Assembly: GCF_033097365.1 (NCBI RefSeq) | Contig: NZ_AP028461.1 | Coordinates: 7,812,001-7,876,000 of the forward strand | Length of the DNA: 64,000 bases | Reading direction: 5' to 3' | Origin: Actinoplanes sichuanensis | Lineage (GTDB): Bacteria > Actinomycetota > Actinomycetes > Mycobacteriales > Micromonosporaceae | Shown here: positions 49,475-58,134 of the stretch, piece by piece | Position numbering within the stretch: position 1 is the first letter of the stretch | Layout of the letters: every line of letters starts with the position of its first letter | The notes under the pieces: generated by a model | The model's database searches: none | What the model was told of the DNA's origin: nothing | The model's input: the letters and a program-made list of their open reading frames with translations, nothing else | Position numbers and translations under genes: made by a program

Positions 49475-50743
49475 ATGACGACTGTCCAGCCCCGCCCGCC
49501 GGCCACCACTGCGACCGTTCCCGACGCGCCGACCAGACTCATCGTCGCGATGGCGCTCGCGCAGCTCGGCGCGTACCTGACGATCCTGACCCCGGTCATC
49601 GTCACGATGTCCATCCGGGTCGCGCAGATCGCCCCCGACGACAAGGCGGCCGCCCTCGGCACCGTGCTGTCCGTCGGCGCCGTCCTCGCGCTGATCGGCA
49701 ACCCGTTCTTCGGCGCCCTCTCCGACCGCACCACCTCCCGCTTCGGCCGCCGCCGCCCGTGGCTGCTCGGCGGCATGGTCGTCGGCTTCGCCGGCCTGCT
49801 CGTCGTCGCGCTCGGCAGCAGCATCGGCGTCCTGACCGCCGGGTGGGCGCTCGCCCAGCTCGGCGTCAACGCCACCCTCGCCACCCTGACCGCGCTGCTG
49901 CCCGACCAGATCCCGGCCCAGCAGCGCGGCAGGGTCAGCGGCATCCTCGGCCTGATGACGTCGGTCGCGATCCTGGCCGGAAGCGCGCTCGCCGCCGCCC
50001 TGGCCGGCAGCGCCCTGCTGATGTTCGCCGTCCCGTCCGCGATCGGCGTCGCCACCGTGGCGCTGCTCGTCGTCGTCCTCAAGGACCGCCCGGCCGAGAA
50101 GGGGCACTTCGCGCCCTACCGGTTCAGGGAGTTCCTGCACACCTTCTACGTCAGCCCGCGACGGCACCCCGACTTCGTCTGGAACATCGTCAGCCGCTTC
50201 CTGATCTGGATGGGCCTGGCGTCGGTCACCACCTACCAGGCCTACCTGCTGATCGACCGGTTCGGGTACACCACCGACAACGTGGCCACCGGCATCCTGC
50301 TCTCCACCCTGGTCAGCACCGGCGGCCTGGTCGTCGGCTCCGCGGTCGGCGGCACCCTCTCCGACCGGCTCGGCCGCCGCAAGCCGTTCGTGCTCGGCGC
50401 CGGCCTCGTGGTCACCGCCGCGCTCGTGGTCATCGCGTTCGCCGGCAGCTTCGCCGTCTTCCTCGCCGCGTCCCTGATCTTCGGGCTCGGCCAGGGTGTC
50501 TACCTCGCGGTCGACCTGGCGCTCGCCACCGACGTGCTGCCCGACCCGGACGACGCCGCCAAGGACATGGGTGTGCTCAACATCGCCAACGCGCTGCCCC
50601 AGTCGCTCGTGCCGATCCTGGCCGCGCCGATCCTCGCCGTCGGCAGCGGCGACGGCGCCAACTACAGCCTGCTCTTCCTGTGCGGCGCGGCCGTCGCCAT
50701 CACCGGATCCCTGCTGGTCCGCATGGTCCGCGGCGCCCGCTAG
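49475..50743 (+). CDS. MFS transporter, probable sugar uptake
   Basis: This 422-residue transporter has 12 predicted helices. Signature MFS loops between helices 2-3 and 8-9 are present as GALSDRTTSRFGRRRPWLLGG (shown as DRTTSRFGRRRPW) and GTLSDRLGRRKPFVLG. The pattern fits the sucrose/glycoside-type MFS (SLC45/GPH-like). It is 17 nt upstream of a GH3 gene, so it is likely to import the glycoside or its products. It is divergent from the tandem-ROK gene. Confidence 0.85.
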   Translation: MTTVQPRPPATTATVPDAPTRLIVAMALAQLGAYLTILTPVIVTMSIRVAQIAPDDKAAALGTVLSVGAVLALIGNPFFGALSDRTTSRFGRRRPWLLGGMVVGFAGLLVVALGSSIGVLTAGWALAQLGVNATLATLTALLPDQIPAQQRGRVSGILGLMTSVAILAGSALAAALAGSALLMFAVPSAIGVATVALLVVVLKDRPAEKGHFAPYRFREFLHTFYVSPRRHPDFVWNIVSRFLIWMGLASVTTYQAYLLIDRFGYTTDNVATGILLSTLVSTGGLVVGSAVGGTLSDRLGRRKPFVLGAGLVVTAALVVIAFAGSFAVFLAASLIFGLGQGVYLAVDLALATDVLPDPDDAAKDMGVLNIANALPQSLVPILAAPILAVGSGDGANYSLLFLCGAAVAITGSLLVRMVRGAR

Positions 50744-50760
50744 CCCTTTTGGAGAACCTG

Positions 50761-52545
50761 ATGCACCCCTACCAGAACGCCGCGCTGCCCGTCGAGGACC
50801 GGATCACCGACCTGCTCGGCCGCCTCACGCTGGCGGAGAAGGCGGGCCTGATGTTCCACACGATGATCGCGGTCGACCCGGACGGCACGATCGCCGACGG
50901 CAACGAGATGATCCCGTCCGCGTCCGCCCTGCTCGAAGGCAAGCTGATCAACCACGTCAACATCCTGACCTTCGCGCCGGTCCCGCCGGAACGGCTAGCG
51001 CAATGGCACAACCGGATCCAGGAGATGGCGGCGGGCATCGGCCACGGCATCCCCGTGACCGTCTCCACCGACCCCCGGCACGGCGTCATCGACAACCCCG
51101 CGGCGTCCGCGGCGGCCGGCGGCTTCTCCGCGTGGCCGGAGCCCATCGGGCTCGGCGCGACCAAAGACCCTTCGCTGGTACGGGAGTTCGCCGACACCGT
51201 CCGGCAGGAGTACCTGGCCACCGGCATCCGCGTCGCGCTGCACCCGATGGCCGACCTCGCCACCGAGCCGCGCTGGGCACGCACCAACGGCACCCTCGGC
51301 TCGGACGCCGACATGGTGTCCACGCTGATCCGCGAATACGTGCTCGGCCTGCAGGGCGACACGCTCGGCCCGTCCTCGGTGGCCGCGATGGTCAAGCACT
51401 TCCCCGGCGCCGGGCCGCAGAAGGACGGCGAGGACGCGCACTTCCACTACGGGCGGGAACAGGTCTACCCGGGCGGCATGTGGGACCACCATCTGAAGCC
51501 GTTCGAGGCCGCGTTCGAGGCGGGGGCGGCGCAGGTCATGCCCTACTACGGGATGCCGGTCGGTACGTCGTACGAGGAGGTCGGGTTCAGCTTCAGCCAG
51601 GGCATCATCGACGGGCTGCTCCGGCAGCGGTACGGCTTCGACGGCGTGGTCTGCACCGACTGGGGGCTGGTCACCGACGCGGTGATCATGGGCTCCGACA
51701 TGCCGGCCCGCGCCTGGGGTGTGGAACACCTGGACCGGCACGCCCGCGTCCTGCGCATCCTGACCGCCGGCGCTGACCAACTCGGTGGCGAGCACTGTCC
51801 GGAACTGATCGTCGACCTCGTGACCGCCGGCCGTCTCCCGGAGGCCCGGATCGACGTCTCGGCCCGCCGGCTCCTCCGCGACAAGTTCCGGCTCGGCCTC
51901 TTCGACGACCGACGCTACGTGGACCCGGCGGCCGCCGCCCGCATCGCCGGCCGGCCGTCCTTCCGTGCCGCGGGGCTGGCGGCCCAGCGCCGCTCGATAG
52001 TCCTCCTCACCAACCACCCCGCCTCCCCTTCTGCCGGCTCGGGCTCTCCGGCGGCGACGCTTCCGTTGGCGGAGGGCGTCCCGGTGTATCTGGACGGCGT
52101 CGACCCGGGCGTGGCCGCGGGGTACGCGAAAGTCGTCGACGATCCGGCCCTGGCCGATGTCGCGATCGTCCGGCGGGCGGCGCCCTACGACCCGCGCGGC
52201 GGCGGGTTCGAGGCGTTCTTCCACGCCGGGCGCCTGGAGTGGACCCCGGACGAGCTCGCCCCGCTACTCGAACTGGCCGCCACTCTCCCGACCGTCGTCG
52301 ACGTCCGGCTGGACCGCCCCGCCGTCCTCACCCCGCTGGCCACCACCGCGGCCGCCCTGACCGGCAGCTTCGGCTCATCGGACGAGGCCCTGCTGGACGT
52401 GCTGTTCGGCCGCTCACCCGCCACCGGGACGCTGCCGTTCGAGCTTCCGTCCTCGATGGCCGAGGTGGAGGCGTCCCGCGAGGACGTCCCCAACGACACC
52501 GCCGACCCGCTGTTCCCCGACAACCACGGTCTCCGGCTGCCCTGA
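50761..52545 (+). CDS. Glycoside hydrolase family 3 protein
   Basis: This 594-residue GH3 enzyme hydrolyses beta-linked glycosides. The N-terminal barrel has STDPRHGVIDNP, ALHPMADLATEPRW, VAAMVKHFPGAGPQKDGEDA (the KHFPG block) and the nucleophile Asp in FDGVVCTDWG (about residue 300). The C-terminal alpha/beta sandwich is shorter than usual and ends with FGRSPATGTLPFELP. No signal peptide is visible, so it is likely cytoplasmic and acts on imported substrate. ATG at 50761, GGAG 9 nt upstream. Operon with the MFS gene and probable control by the tandem-ROK protein. Confidence 0.9.
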   Translation: MHPYQNAALPVEDRITDLLGRLTLAEKAGLMFHTMIAVDPDGTIADGNEMIPSASALLEGKLINHVNILTFAPVPPERLAQWHNRIQEMAAGIGHGIPVTVSTDPRHGVIDNPAASAAAGGFSAWPEPIGLGATKDPSLVREFADTVRQEYLATGIRVALHPMADLATEPRWARTNGTLGSDADMVSTLIREYVLGLQGDTLGPSSVAAMVKHFPGAGPQKDGEDAHFHYGREQVYPGGMWDHHLKPFEAAFEAGAAQVMPYYGMPVGTSYEEVGFSFSQGIIDGLLRQRYGFDGVVCTDWGLVTDAVIMGSDMPARAWGVEHLDRHARVLRILTAGADQLGGEHCPELIVDLVTAGRLPEARIDVSARRLLRDKFRLGLFDDRRYVDPAAAARIAGRPSFRAAGLAAQRRSIVLLTNHPASPSAGSGSPAATLPLAEGVPVYLDGVDPGVAAGYAKVVDDPALADVAIVRRAAPYDPRGGGFEAFFHAGRLEWTPDELAPLLELAATLPTVVDVRLDRPAVLTPLATTAAALTGSFGSSDEALLDVLFGRSPATGTLPFELPSSMAEVEASREDVPNDTADPLFPDNHGLRLP

Positions 52546-52557
52546 CCCTCCGCCACA

Positions 52558-52593
52558 CGAACGCCGGCCACCCCACGGGATGGCCGGCGTTCG
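52558..52593 (+). terminator. Hairpin after the GH3 gene
   Basis: CGAACGCCGGCCA pairs with TGGCCGGCGTTCG across a 10-nt loop, 13 bp past the GH3 stop. No clear T-run follows, but the stem is strong and ends the operon. Confidence 0.75.
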
Positions 52594-52763
52594 CCGTCGC
52601 CCGGCCGGCCCGCGACAGCGCCGGAACCGGCCGGGCGACGGGGTGACGGTGAGGGCCGCATTCAGCCCGGCGGTCGCCGGGCGGTCCGGACCACCGCCTG
52701 CATCGCGCGGTAGGTGGGGACGGGTGGTTGCGGTCGGGGGCCGGGCACGGCGTACCGGAAAAG

Positions 52764-52802
52764 GACGATGCGCCCCGCCGGCCCGCAGCGGAGCGCATCG
52801 TC
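52764..52802 (-). terminator. Hairpin after the EmrB/QacA-type MFS gene
   Basis: GACGATGCGC and GCGCATCGTC pair around a 19-nt loop, just past the MFS stop at 52810. On the minus strand it is followed by CTTTTCC, a weak T-run. Confidence 0.65.
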
Positions 52803-52809
52803 GTGGTTC

Positions 52810-54288
52810 TCAGTGGGCCATCGCGGGCGGGGCGTCGGGGTCGACGTCCAGGGGGCCGGTGCGGAAGAGGACCGCGGCGACCACGGCGGCGAGCACGAAG
52901 AAACCGGCCGACCACCAGAAGACCGTGTGGTAGCTCTCGATGGCGGCCTGCGCCTGGAGCAGCTGGGACGGCTCCTTGCCGGACACGTAGTCCTCGGCGG
53001 CGCTGGCCGCGAAGGAGCTGAGCAGGGCGGTTCCGATGGAGCCGCCGATCTGCTGGACCGTGTTGATCATCGCGGAGGCCACACCCGCGTCGCGGTGCTC
53101 GACGCCGGAGGTGGCGGCGTTCTGGGTGGGCGCGAAGACCAGGCCCAGGCCCAGGCCGATGATGATCAGGCCGGGGAGGACGTCCGCGGCGTACGTGGAG
53201 TCGAGGTCCAGGCGGGTGAGCAGGAGCATGCCGGCCGCGGCGACCAGGGCGCCGACCGGCACCAGCGGGCGCGGGCCGATCTTCGGGGCCAGCATCGAGC
53301 CGGCGGCGGTGGCGGTGAGCATCACGGAGCCGAGCATCGGCAGGAAGGCGAGACCGGTCTTGATCGGAGTGAAGCCGAGGATGCCGGCGAGGAAGTAGGT
53401 GAGGAAGAGGAAGATGCCGAACATGCCGGCGCCGGCGATCGCGATCGAGGCGTAGGAGCCGCCGCGGTTGCGGTCGAGGACGACGCGCAGCGGCAGCAGC
53501 GGGTGCTCGACCTTGCGCTCGATGACGACGAACGCGATGAGCAGGGCCACGCCGGCGGCGATCGGGCCGAGGGTGAGCGCGTCGGTCCAGCCGTCGGTCT
53601 CCGCGTTGCCGAGGCCGTAGACCAGGGCGACCAGGCCGGCGACGGCGGTGACGGTGCCGGGGACGTCGATCCGGCCGTGCGCGGGGGTGGGCTCGTCACG
53701 CAGCTTCAGGAACGCGCCGGCCACCGCGATCGCGGCGATCACCAGGTTGACGTAGAGGCACCAGCGCCAGGACACGTACTCGGTGAGGACACCACCGAGC
53801 AGCAGGCCCATGCCGCCGCCGGCGCCGGAGATGGCGCCGAAGATGCCGAACGCCTTGCCGCGCTCGGCGGGCTCGGTGAACGTGGTGGAGAGCAGCGACA
53901 GGGCGGCCGGGGCGAGGGCCGCGCCGAAGGCGCCCTGCAGCGCACGGGCGAAGATCAGCAGCTCGAGGTTCTGAGCGGCGCCGCCGAGCGCGGAGGCCAG
54001 GGCGAAGCCGATCAGGCCGATGACGAACATCCGCTTGCGGCCGAAGAAGTCGGAGAGCCGGCCGCCGAGCAGCAGCAGGCTGCCGAAGGCGAGCGCGTAG
54101 CCGGTGACCACCCACTGCCGGCCGAAGTCGTCGAAGCCGAGGTCGGCCTGTGCGGTGGGCAGCGCGATGTTCACGATCGTGGCGTCCAGCACCACCATCA
54201 GCTGGGCCAGGGCCAGCACCACCAGGGCCCACCAGCGCCCTGTCTCACGTTGTGCCGGCTGTGGCCGATCAATAACGGTGCTGCTCAT
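52810..54288 (-). CDS. DHA2 (EmrB/QacA)-type MFS drug exporter
   Basis: This 492-residue transporter has about 14 helices. Family motifs are LDATIVNIALPTAQADL (motif D1, about residue 34), GRLSDFFGRKRMFVIGL (motif A, about 76) and ALQGAFGAALAPAALSLL (motif C-like). It exports drugs by proton antiport. It is divergent from a TetR gene with two identical-spaced operators in the 101-bp gap; repression by that TetR is likely. Confidence 0.92.
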   Translation of the reverse strand: MSSTVIDRPQPAQRETGRWWALVVLALAQLMVVLDATIVNIALPTAQADLGFDDFGRQWVVTGYALAFGSLLLLGGRLSDFFGRKRMFVIGLIGFALASALGGAAQNLELLIFARALQGAFGAALAPAALSLLSTTFTEPAERGKAFGIFGAISGAGGGMGLLLGGVLTEYVSWRWCLYVNLVIAAIAVAGAFLKLRDEPTPAHGRIDVPGTVTAVAGLVALVYGLGNAETDGWTDALTLGPIAAGVALLIAFVVIERKVEHPLLPLRVVLDRNRGGSYASIAIAGAGMFGIFLFLTYFLAGILGFTPIKTGLAFLPMLGSVMLTATAAGSMLAPKIGPRPLVPVGALVAAAGMLLLTRLDLDSTYAADVLPGLIIIGLGLGLVFAPTQNAATSGVEHRDAGVASAMINTVQQIGGSIGTALLSSFAASAAEDYVSGKEPSQLLQAQAAIESYHTVFWWSAGFFVLAAVVAAVLFRTGPLDVDPDAPPAMAH

Positions 54289-54308
54289 GCGCGGAGCCTT
54301 CCGAAGCT

Positions 54309-54331
54309 AAGTTGAGGTATGTCCTCCACTT
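54309..54331. promoter_or_regulatory. TetR operator 1
   Basis: AAGTTGAGG and CCTCCACTT arms surround a 5-nt spacer (imperfect palindrome, 23 bp). It lies 21 bp upstream of the MFS start. Confidence 0.8.
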
Positions 54332-54348
54332 CGGCAGGCTAGCAGGAG

Positions 54349-54371
54349 AAGTTGAGGAGTTACCTCCACTT
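54349..54371. promoter_or_regulatory. TetR operator 2
   Basis: This is a second copy with identical arms (AAGTTGAGG, CCTCCACTT) and another 5-nt spacer. It starts exactly 40 bp after operator 1 and lies 19 bp before the TetR start. Confidence 0.8.
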
Positions 54372-54389
54372 AGTTGTAGGCTTGGCCAC

Positions 54390-55031
54390 ATGCCACTTCG
54401 CCGCGACGCGCAGCGCAATCGGGAGCGGATCGTCGAGGCCGCCGGCGAGGTCTTCGCCACCAGGGGGTTCGCCGCCACCCTCGACGACGTGGCCCATCAC
54501 GCCGGGGTCGGGGTGGGCACGGTCTACCGGCGGTTCCCCACCAAGGAGGAGCTGATCGACGCGGTCTTCACCGACCGCCTGGAGGACCTCGTCACGCTGG
54601 CCGAGGAGGCCCTCGCCGCCGAGTCGGCGTGGGAGGGGCTGACCGGGTTCCTGCGCACGTCGGCGCGGTGGCACGCGGCCGACCGCGGGCTGCGCGACGC
54701 CGCGCTGAGCATGGGCGAGCAGCATTTCAAGCAGGCCGGCGAGCAGATCGTGCCGCTCCTGGAGCAACTGATGGAGCGGGCGCACGCCGAGGGCACGCTA
54801 CGGATCGACGCCGGCTTCCACGACTTCCCGATCATCATGGCCATGGTGACCGAAATGGCCCAGCACAGCGAGGGATGCCGGCCGGGCCTCTACGAGCGCT
54901 ATCTGGAGATGGTGATCGACGGCCTGCGAGCCCGGCCGGGCAACGGCGCGCTCGGCGCCGCGCCGACCGAGACCGACGTCCAGGCCGTCATGCGGGGCTG
55001 TGTCCCCCCGATGAGGTCTTCGCGGTCATAG
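54390..55031 (+). CDS. TetR-family regulator of the MFS exporter
   Basis: This 213-residue TetR protein has RERIVEAAGEVFATRGFAAT then the HTH TLDDVAHHAGVGVGTVYRRF (about residues 31-50) and a C-terminal ligand domain. I chose the ATG at 54390 (MPLRRDAQRNRERI); an earlier in-frame start at 54312 would read through operator 2 and lacks similarity. The twin operators in the intergenic region suggest that it represses both itself and the MFS gene. Its 3' end overlaps the exoribonuclease gene by 44 bp. Confidence 0.9.
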   Translation: MPLRRDAQRNRERIVEAAGEVFATRGFAATLDDVAHHAGVGVGTVYRRFPTKEELIDAVFTDRLEDLVTLAEEALAAESAWEGLTGFLRTSARWHAADRGLRDAALSMGEQHFKQAGEQIVPLLEQLMERAHAEGTLRIDAGFHDFPIIMAMVTEMAQHSEGCRPGLYERYLEMVIDGLRARPGNGALGAAPTETDVQAVMRGCVPPMRSSRS

Positions 55032-55506
55032 CGTTCCACCGGGCCAGGTTGTGCTTGGCGTCGACCAGGGCGTCGTGCCGGCCGGCCATCTCCGGCAGGT
55101 GCGGGCGGCCCAGATCGTCCCAGCGCTGGCGCAGGTCCTTGGTGAAACGGGGGATCTCCCGCGGCAGGGCCGGCATCGCGCCCCACAGCTGGGCGAGCGC
55201 CACGTGGTCGTACGCCGCATACCACGCCCAGAGCTCCATCTGCTCGCCCCGGCCGCGGATCGGCTCGGTCAGGAACTCGTAGAGGTCCGCACGGATGCGC
55301 TCGCGGCTGCGCCACGCCTTGTCCGACGGGGAGGGGAGCTTGTCGAGGACGTTGCGGCGCACCCAGGGCACGGCTCGGGTGTCGTCGAACTCGGTGCTGA
55401 CCGCGTAGAACTCGCGGCCGAACTCGTCGACGACACCGATCGAGACGAGGTCGACGATCCGGCCGTCCTCGATGAACTCGCAGTCGTAGAAATAGCGATA
55501 TGACAT
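54988..55506 (-). CDS. Rv2179c-type 3'-5' exoribonuclease (DEDD fold)
   Basis: This 172-residue protein matches mycobacterial Rv2179c, a metal-dependent 3'-5' exoribonuclease of the RNase T/DEDD group. Conserved acidic residues are in YFYDCEFIEDG (Asp, Glu), ELWAWYAAYDHVALAQLWG (Asp) and GRHDALVDAKHNL (His, Asp). ATG at 55506 (MSYRYFYDC); an ATG three codons upstream at 55515 is an alternative. In M. tuberculosis this gene neighbours the DAHP synthase gene; here about 20 kb of other genes separate them. Confidence 0.9.
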   Translation of the reverse strand: MSYRYFYDCEFIEDGRIVDLVSIGVVDEFGREFYAVSTEFDDTRAVPWVRRNVLDKLPSPSDKAWRSRERIRADLYEFLTEPIRGRGEQMELWAWYAAYDHVALAQLWGAMPALPREIPRFTKDLRQRWDDLGRPHLPEMAGRHDALVDAKHNLARWNAMTAKTSSGGHSPA

Positions 55507-55540
55507 CCCGAGCATCCTCGCCCATAGCCGTACGGTCATG

Positions 55541-56395
55541 TCATCCGGGCATGGCCTCCAGCGCCTCCCTGGCCTTACCCAGACCGTGCGGGCAGTCGTG
55601 GCGGGCGGCCAGGTCGGCCTGGAGCGCCCAGCGCAGCCGCAGGAGCACCGGCAGGGCGGCCTCCATCTCGTCGGCGCCGACCGGCCCCGACGCGAGGTAT
55701 CCGTCGAGGAACTCGCCGGCGTGCTCGGCGCCGCCGGCGTAAGCAACCGCGGCGGCCACGTCGTGCACCAGCGGCCCGGTCCCGCCGGCCCCGCAGTACA
55801 GCAGGCCGGACCGGCCGGTCGCCGGGTCGAGCACGAACATCTCCGGCGCCGGGTCGCCGTGCAGCACCCCGGAGGTGAGGTGATCGGTCACGGTGAGCCG
55901 GGTGGCCGCGGTGATCGCGGCGGTCACCGTCTTGCGCAGCCAGGGCTCCGCGTCGAGATGCGAGCCGTCCAGGTCGAGAGGCTGCCAGGGCCGCAGGCCC
56001 GGATGGCGAAAACCCTGGAGAGCCCGGTGTACGGCACCCAGGCGCTCGCCCCACCACTGCTGGTCGACCGGGTCCCGCCCGTCGAGCCGCCGGCCCGGGA
56101 TGCGGCGCAGGACGGCGAGCGCGCCGTGCGGGGTGGCCACGGTGAGGGCGCCGCCGAGGGTGCGGACCGGCTCCCCCGCGTCTATCCGGTGGCCGCGCAG
56201 GTGCATCGCCACGGCCAGCCCGGCCTCCATCCGGTGCCGCGCGCTCGCCTCGACCAGGCGTGCCACGTAGGTCACGGCGCCCGCGACGAACTCCCAGCCG
56301 CGCGACAGCATGGTCAGCGGAAGCTCGATCATCTCGGACGGGAGGAGGTGCCACTGGTCGCGCAGGGTCGATCGAAGAAAGTCATCATCCGGCAC
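55541..56395 (-). CDS. Aminoglycoside phosphotransferase-like protein with degenerate active site
   Basis: This 284-residue APH/choline-kinase-fold protein has the catalytic loop SGVLHGDPAPEMFVLD (near residue 180). The HGD Asp is present but the metal-binding Asn is Met (HGDxxxxN expected), and the usual second Asp of the D-F/Y-E/D motif appears as LLYCGAGG, with no Asp. The N-lobe Lys region is also weak. It may be a pseudokinase or a divergent kinase. It lies alone between the exoribonuclease and the Crp-type gene. Confidence 0.7.
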   Translation of the reverse strand: MPDDDFLRSTLRDQWHLLPSEMIELPLTMLSRGWEFVAGAVTYVARLVEASARHRMEAGLAVAMHLRGHRIDAGEPVRTLGGALTVATPHGALAVLRRIPGRRLDGRDPVDQQWWGERLGAVHRALQGFRHPGLRPWQPLDLDGSHLDAEPWLRKTVTAAITAATRLTVTDHLTSGVLHGDPAPEMFVLDPATGRSGLLYCGAGGTGPLVHDVAAAVAYAGGAEHAGEFLDGYLASGPVGADEMEAALPVLLRLRWALQADLAARHDCPHGLGKAREALEAMPG

Positions 56396-56541
56396 CGCGG
56401 GATTATCTCGACACTTGGCACCAATGCGACGGACAGACAGGGCGACAGTAACTCAGAGAGATTGACGGTTTACAGAAAGCAACCGAAGGGACATGATCGT
56501 ACGAGGCGAGCTTCAATGTCCGTTTTGAAAATGGCGTTCGG

Positions 56542-56556
56542 AGCACGCTTCGTGCT
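56542..56556. promoter_or_regulatory. Palindrome upstream of the Crp-type gene
   Basis: AGCACGCTTCGTGCT is a 15-bp inverted repeat (6-bp arms, 3-nt centre) in the 236-bp AT-richer gap before the Crp/Fnr gene. It may be an operator or short hairpin. The rest of the gap holds no recognised gene. Confidence 0.45.
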
Positions 56557-56631
56557 AAGAGTGATCGTTCGCGTCGTGGGGCCGGCGCCGTCGGCCGTCG
56601 GCGTGTCCTCACCGGGGGAGGGGATAGCGCC

Positions 56632-57321
56632 GTGGACCATCGCATGCCGGATCCCGGCGACGCGCTCACCGGAGTCGACATGTTCGCCGGTCTCGAGCCG
56701 GAGGTGCGCCAGCGCGTCATCGCCGCCGCCGTCCCACGCCACTACCGCAAGGGGCAGATCCTCTTCGTCGAGCACGACCCCGGCGACTCGCTGATCATCA
56801 TGAAGCGGGGCGCCGTCGCCGTCTTCCGGACCGCCCCCACCGGCGAGCGGGCCGTCCTGACCGTGGTCCGACCACCCGACGTGCTGGGCGAGGTGTCCCT
56901 GCTGGACGCCTCCACCCGCAGCGCCTCGGCCGAGGCCATCGAGGACTCGCAGGCGCTGTCGCTGTCCCGGGTGGCCTTCATGGAGCTGGTGCACTCCAAC
57001 CCGCGCATCCTGGACGCGGTGATGCGTTCGGTCGGCGGCCTGATCCGCCGGCTCACCGAGCAGAACGCGGATCACGTCTTCCTCGACCTGCCCGGCCGGG
57101 TGGCCAAGACCCTGGTCCGGCTCTCCGGCGAGAGCCAGGCGCCGATGATCACCATCGAGCTCAACCAGAGTCAGCTCGCCGAGATGGCCGGCGGCTCCCG
57201 GCAGAGCGTCAACCAGGCGATCGGCTCCTTCGCCAGCCGGGGATGGCTGCGCACCGAGGGCCGGCGCATCGTCGTCACCGATGTGCAGGCCCTGCGCCGC
57301 CGCGCCGGGATGACCGGCTAG
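56632..57321 (+). CDS. Crp/Fnr-family transcriptional regulator
   Basis: This 229-residue regulator has an N-terminal cyclic-nucleotide-binding-like domain (PRHYRKGQILFVEHDPGDSL, VLGEVSLLDASTRSASAEAI) and a C-terminal winged HTH (LNQSQLAEMAGGSRQSVNQA, about residues 175-195). The phosphate-binding cassette GEVSLLDASTRSASA has GE and RSASA, so cAMP binding is possible but not certain. No Fnr-type Cys cluster is visible. GTG start at 56632 with GGGGGAG upstream. The stop overlaps the acyltransferase stop by 4 nt (convergent). Confidence 0.9.
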   Translation: MDHRMPDPGDALTGVDMFAGLEPEVRQRVIAAAVPRHYRKGQILFVEHDPGDSLIIMKRGAVAVFRTAPTGERAVLTVVRPPDVLGEVSLLDASTRSASAEAIEDSQALSLSRVAFMELVHSNPRILDAVMRSVGGLIRRLTEQNADHVFLDLPGRVAKTLVRLSGESQAPMITIELNQSQLAEMAGGSRQSVNQAIGSFASRGWLRTEGRRIVVTDVQALRRRAGMTG

Positions 57322-57992
57322 GCGGCCGCCTTCAGCGTGGACGCGTAGACGTCGACGTACTCACGGCCGGAGAGGGCCATCAGCTCGTACATGATCTCGT
57401 CGGTGATCGCGCGCTCGACGAAGCGGTCGCCGCGCTGGTCGGCGTAGCGGGAGAAGTCGAGCGGCTGACCGATTCTGATCCGGACCCGCTTGACCGCCGG
57501 GATCAGCGTGCCGGTCGGCTGGATCTCGTCGGTGTTCAGCAGGGCCACCGGGACGACCGGGGCGCCGCTCTCCAGGGCCAGCCGGGCCACGCCGGTCTTC
57601 CCGCGGTACAGACGCCCGTCCGGCGAGCGGGTGCCCTCCGGGTAGATGCCGGCGATGTTGCCCTCCTTCAGCACCCGCAGCAGCGTGTCCAGAGCCGCCT
57701 GGGCCGCCTCGCCACCCGATCGGTCCACCGGGATCGTCCCCGCGCCGGTGAAGAACATCCGCGAGAACCAGCCCTTGATCCCCTTGCCGGTGAAGTATTC
57801 GGCCTTGGCGACGAAGGTCACTTTCCGCCGCATGATCAGCGGGGTGAAGATCGAGTCAGAGAACGAGAGGTGGTTGCAGGCGAGAATGACCGGACCGGAT
57901 CGGGGCACGTTCTGCAGGCCCTCCACCTTGGGGCGGAAGACGAGTCTCAGGACCGGCCCGAGGAGCACCAACTTCAGCAGCCAGTAGAACAC
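57318..57992 (-). CDS. 1-acyl-sn-glycerol-3-phosphate acyltransferase
   Basis: This 224-residue PlsC-family acyltransferase has the catalytic HX4D motif ILACNHLSFSD (about residue 44), FTGAGTIPVDR (acyl-acceptor block), GNIAGIYPEGTRSPDG (EGT motif, about 112) and a C-terminal helix. It acylates lysophosphatidate to phosphatidate at the membrane. GTG at 57992 (VFYWLLKL) has AAAGGAC upstream. It is the counterpart of Rv2182c in the mycobacterial neighbourhood. Confidence 0.9.
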   Translation of the reverse strand: MFYWLLKLVLLGPVLRLVFRPKVEGLQNVPRSGPVILACNHLSFSDSIFTPLIMRRKVTFVAKAEYFTGKGIKGWFSRMFFTGAGTIPVDRSGGEAAQAALDTLLRVLKEGNIAGIYPEGTRSPDGRLYRGKTGVARLALESGAPVVPVALLNTDEIQPTGTLIPAVKRVRIRIGQPLDFSRYADQRGDRFVERAITDEIMYELMALSGREYVDVYASTLKAAA

Positions 57993-58134
57993 TGACGTCC
58001 TTTCGACGGATGCCACCGTGCGTTTGGGGCGACAGGAAGCGTACGAAGCGGGAGCGGCGCGCCACAACGCACTCCCGCAACAGGTGCCTGCCGTGTCACC
58101 ATTCAAGGCACGGTCGGCAAGGGGGTGTGCATCG

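Noticed and set aside
52594..52763. Possible gene between the GH3 and MFS terminators
   Set aside because: Only short shadow frames and two hairpins are present.
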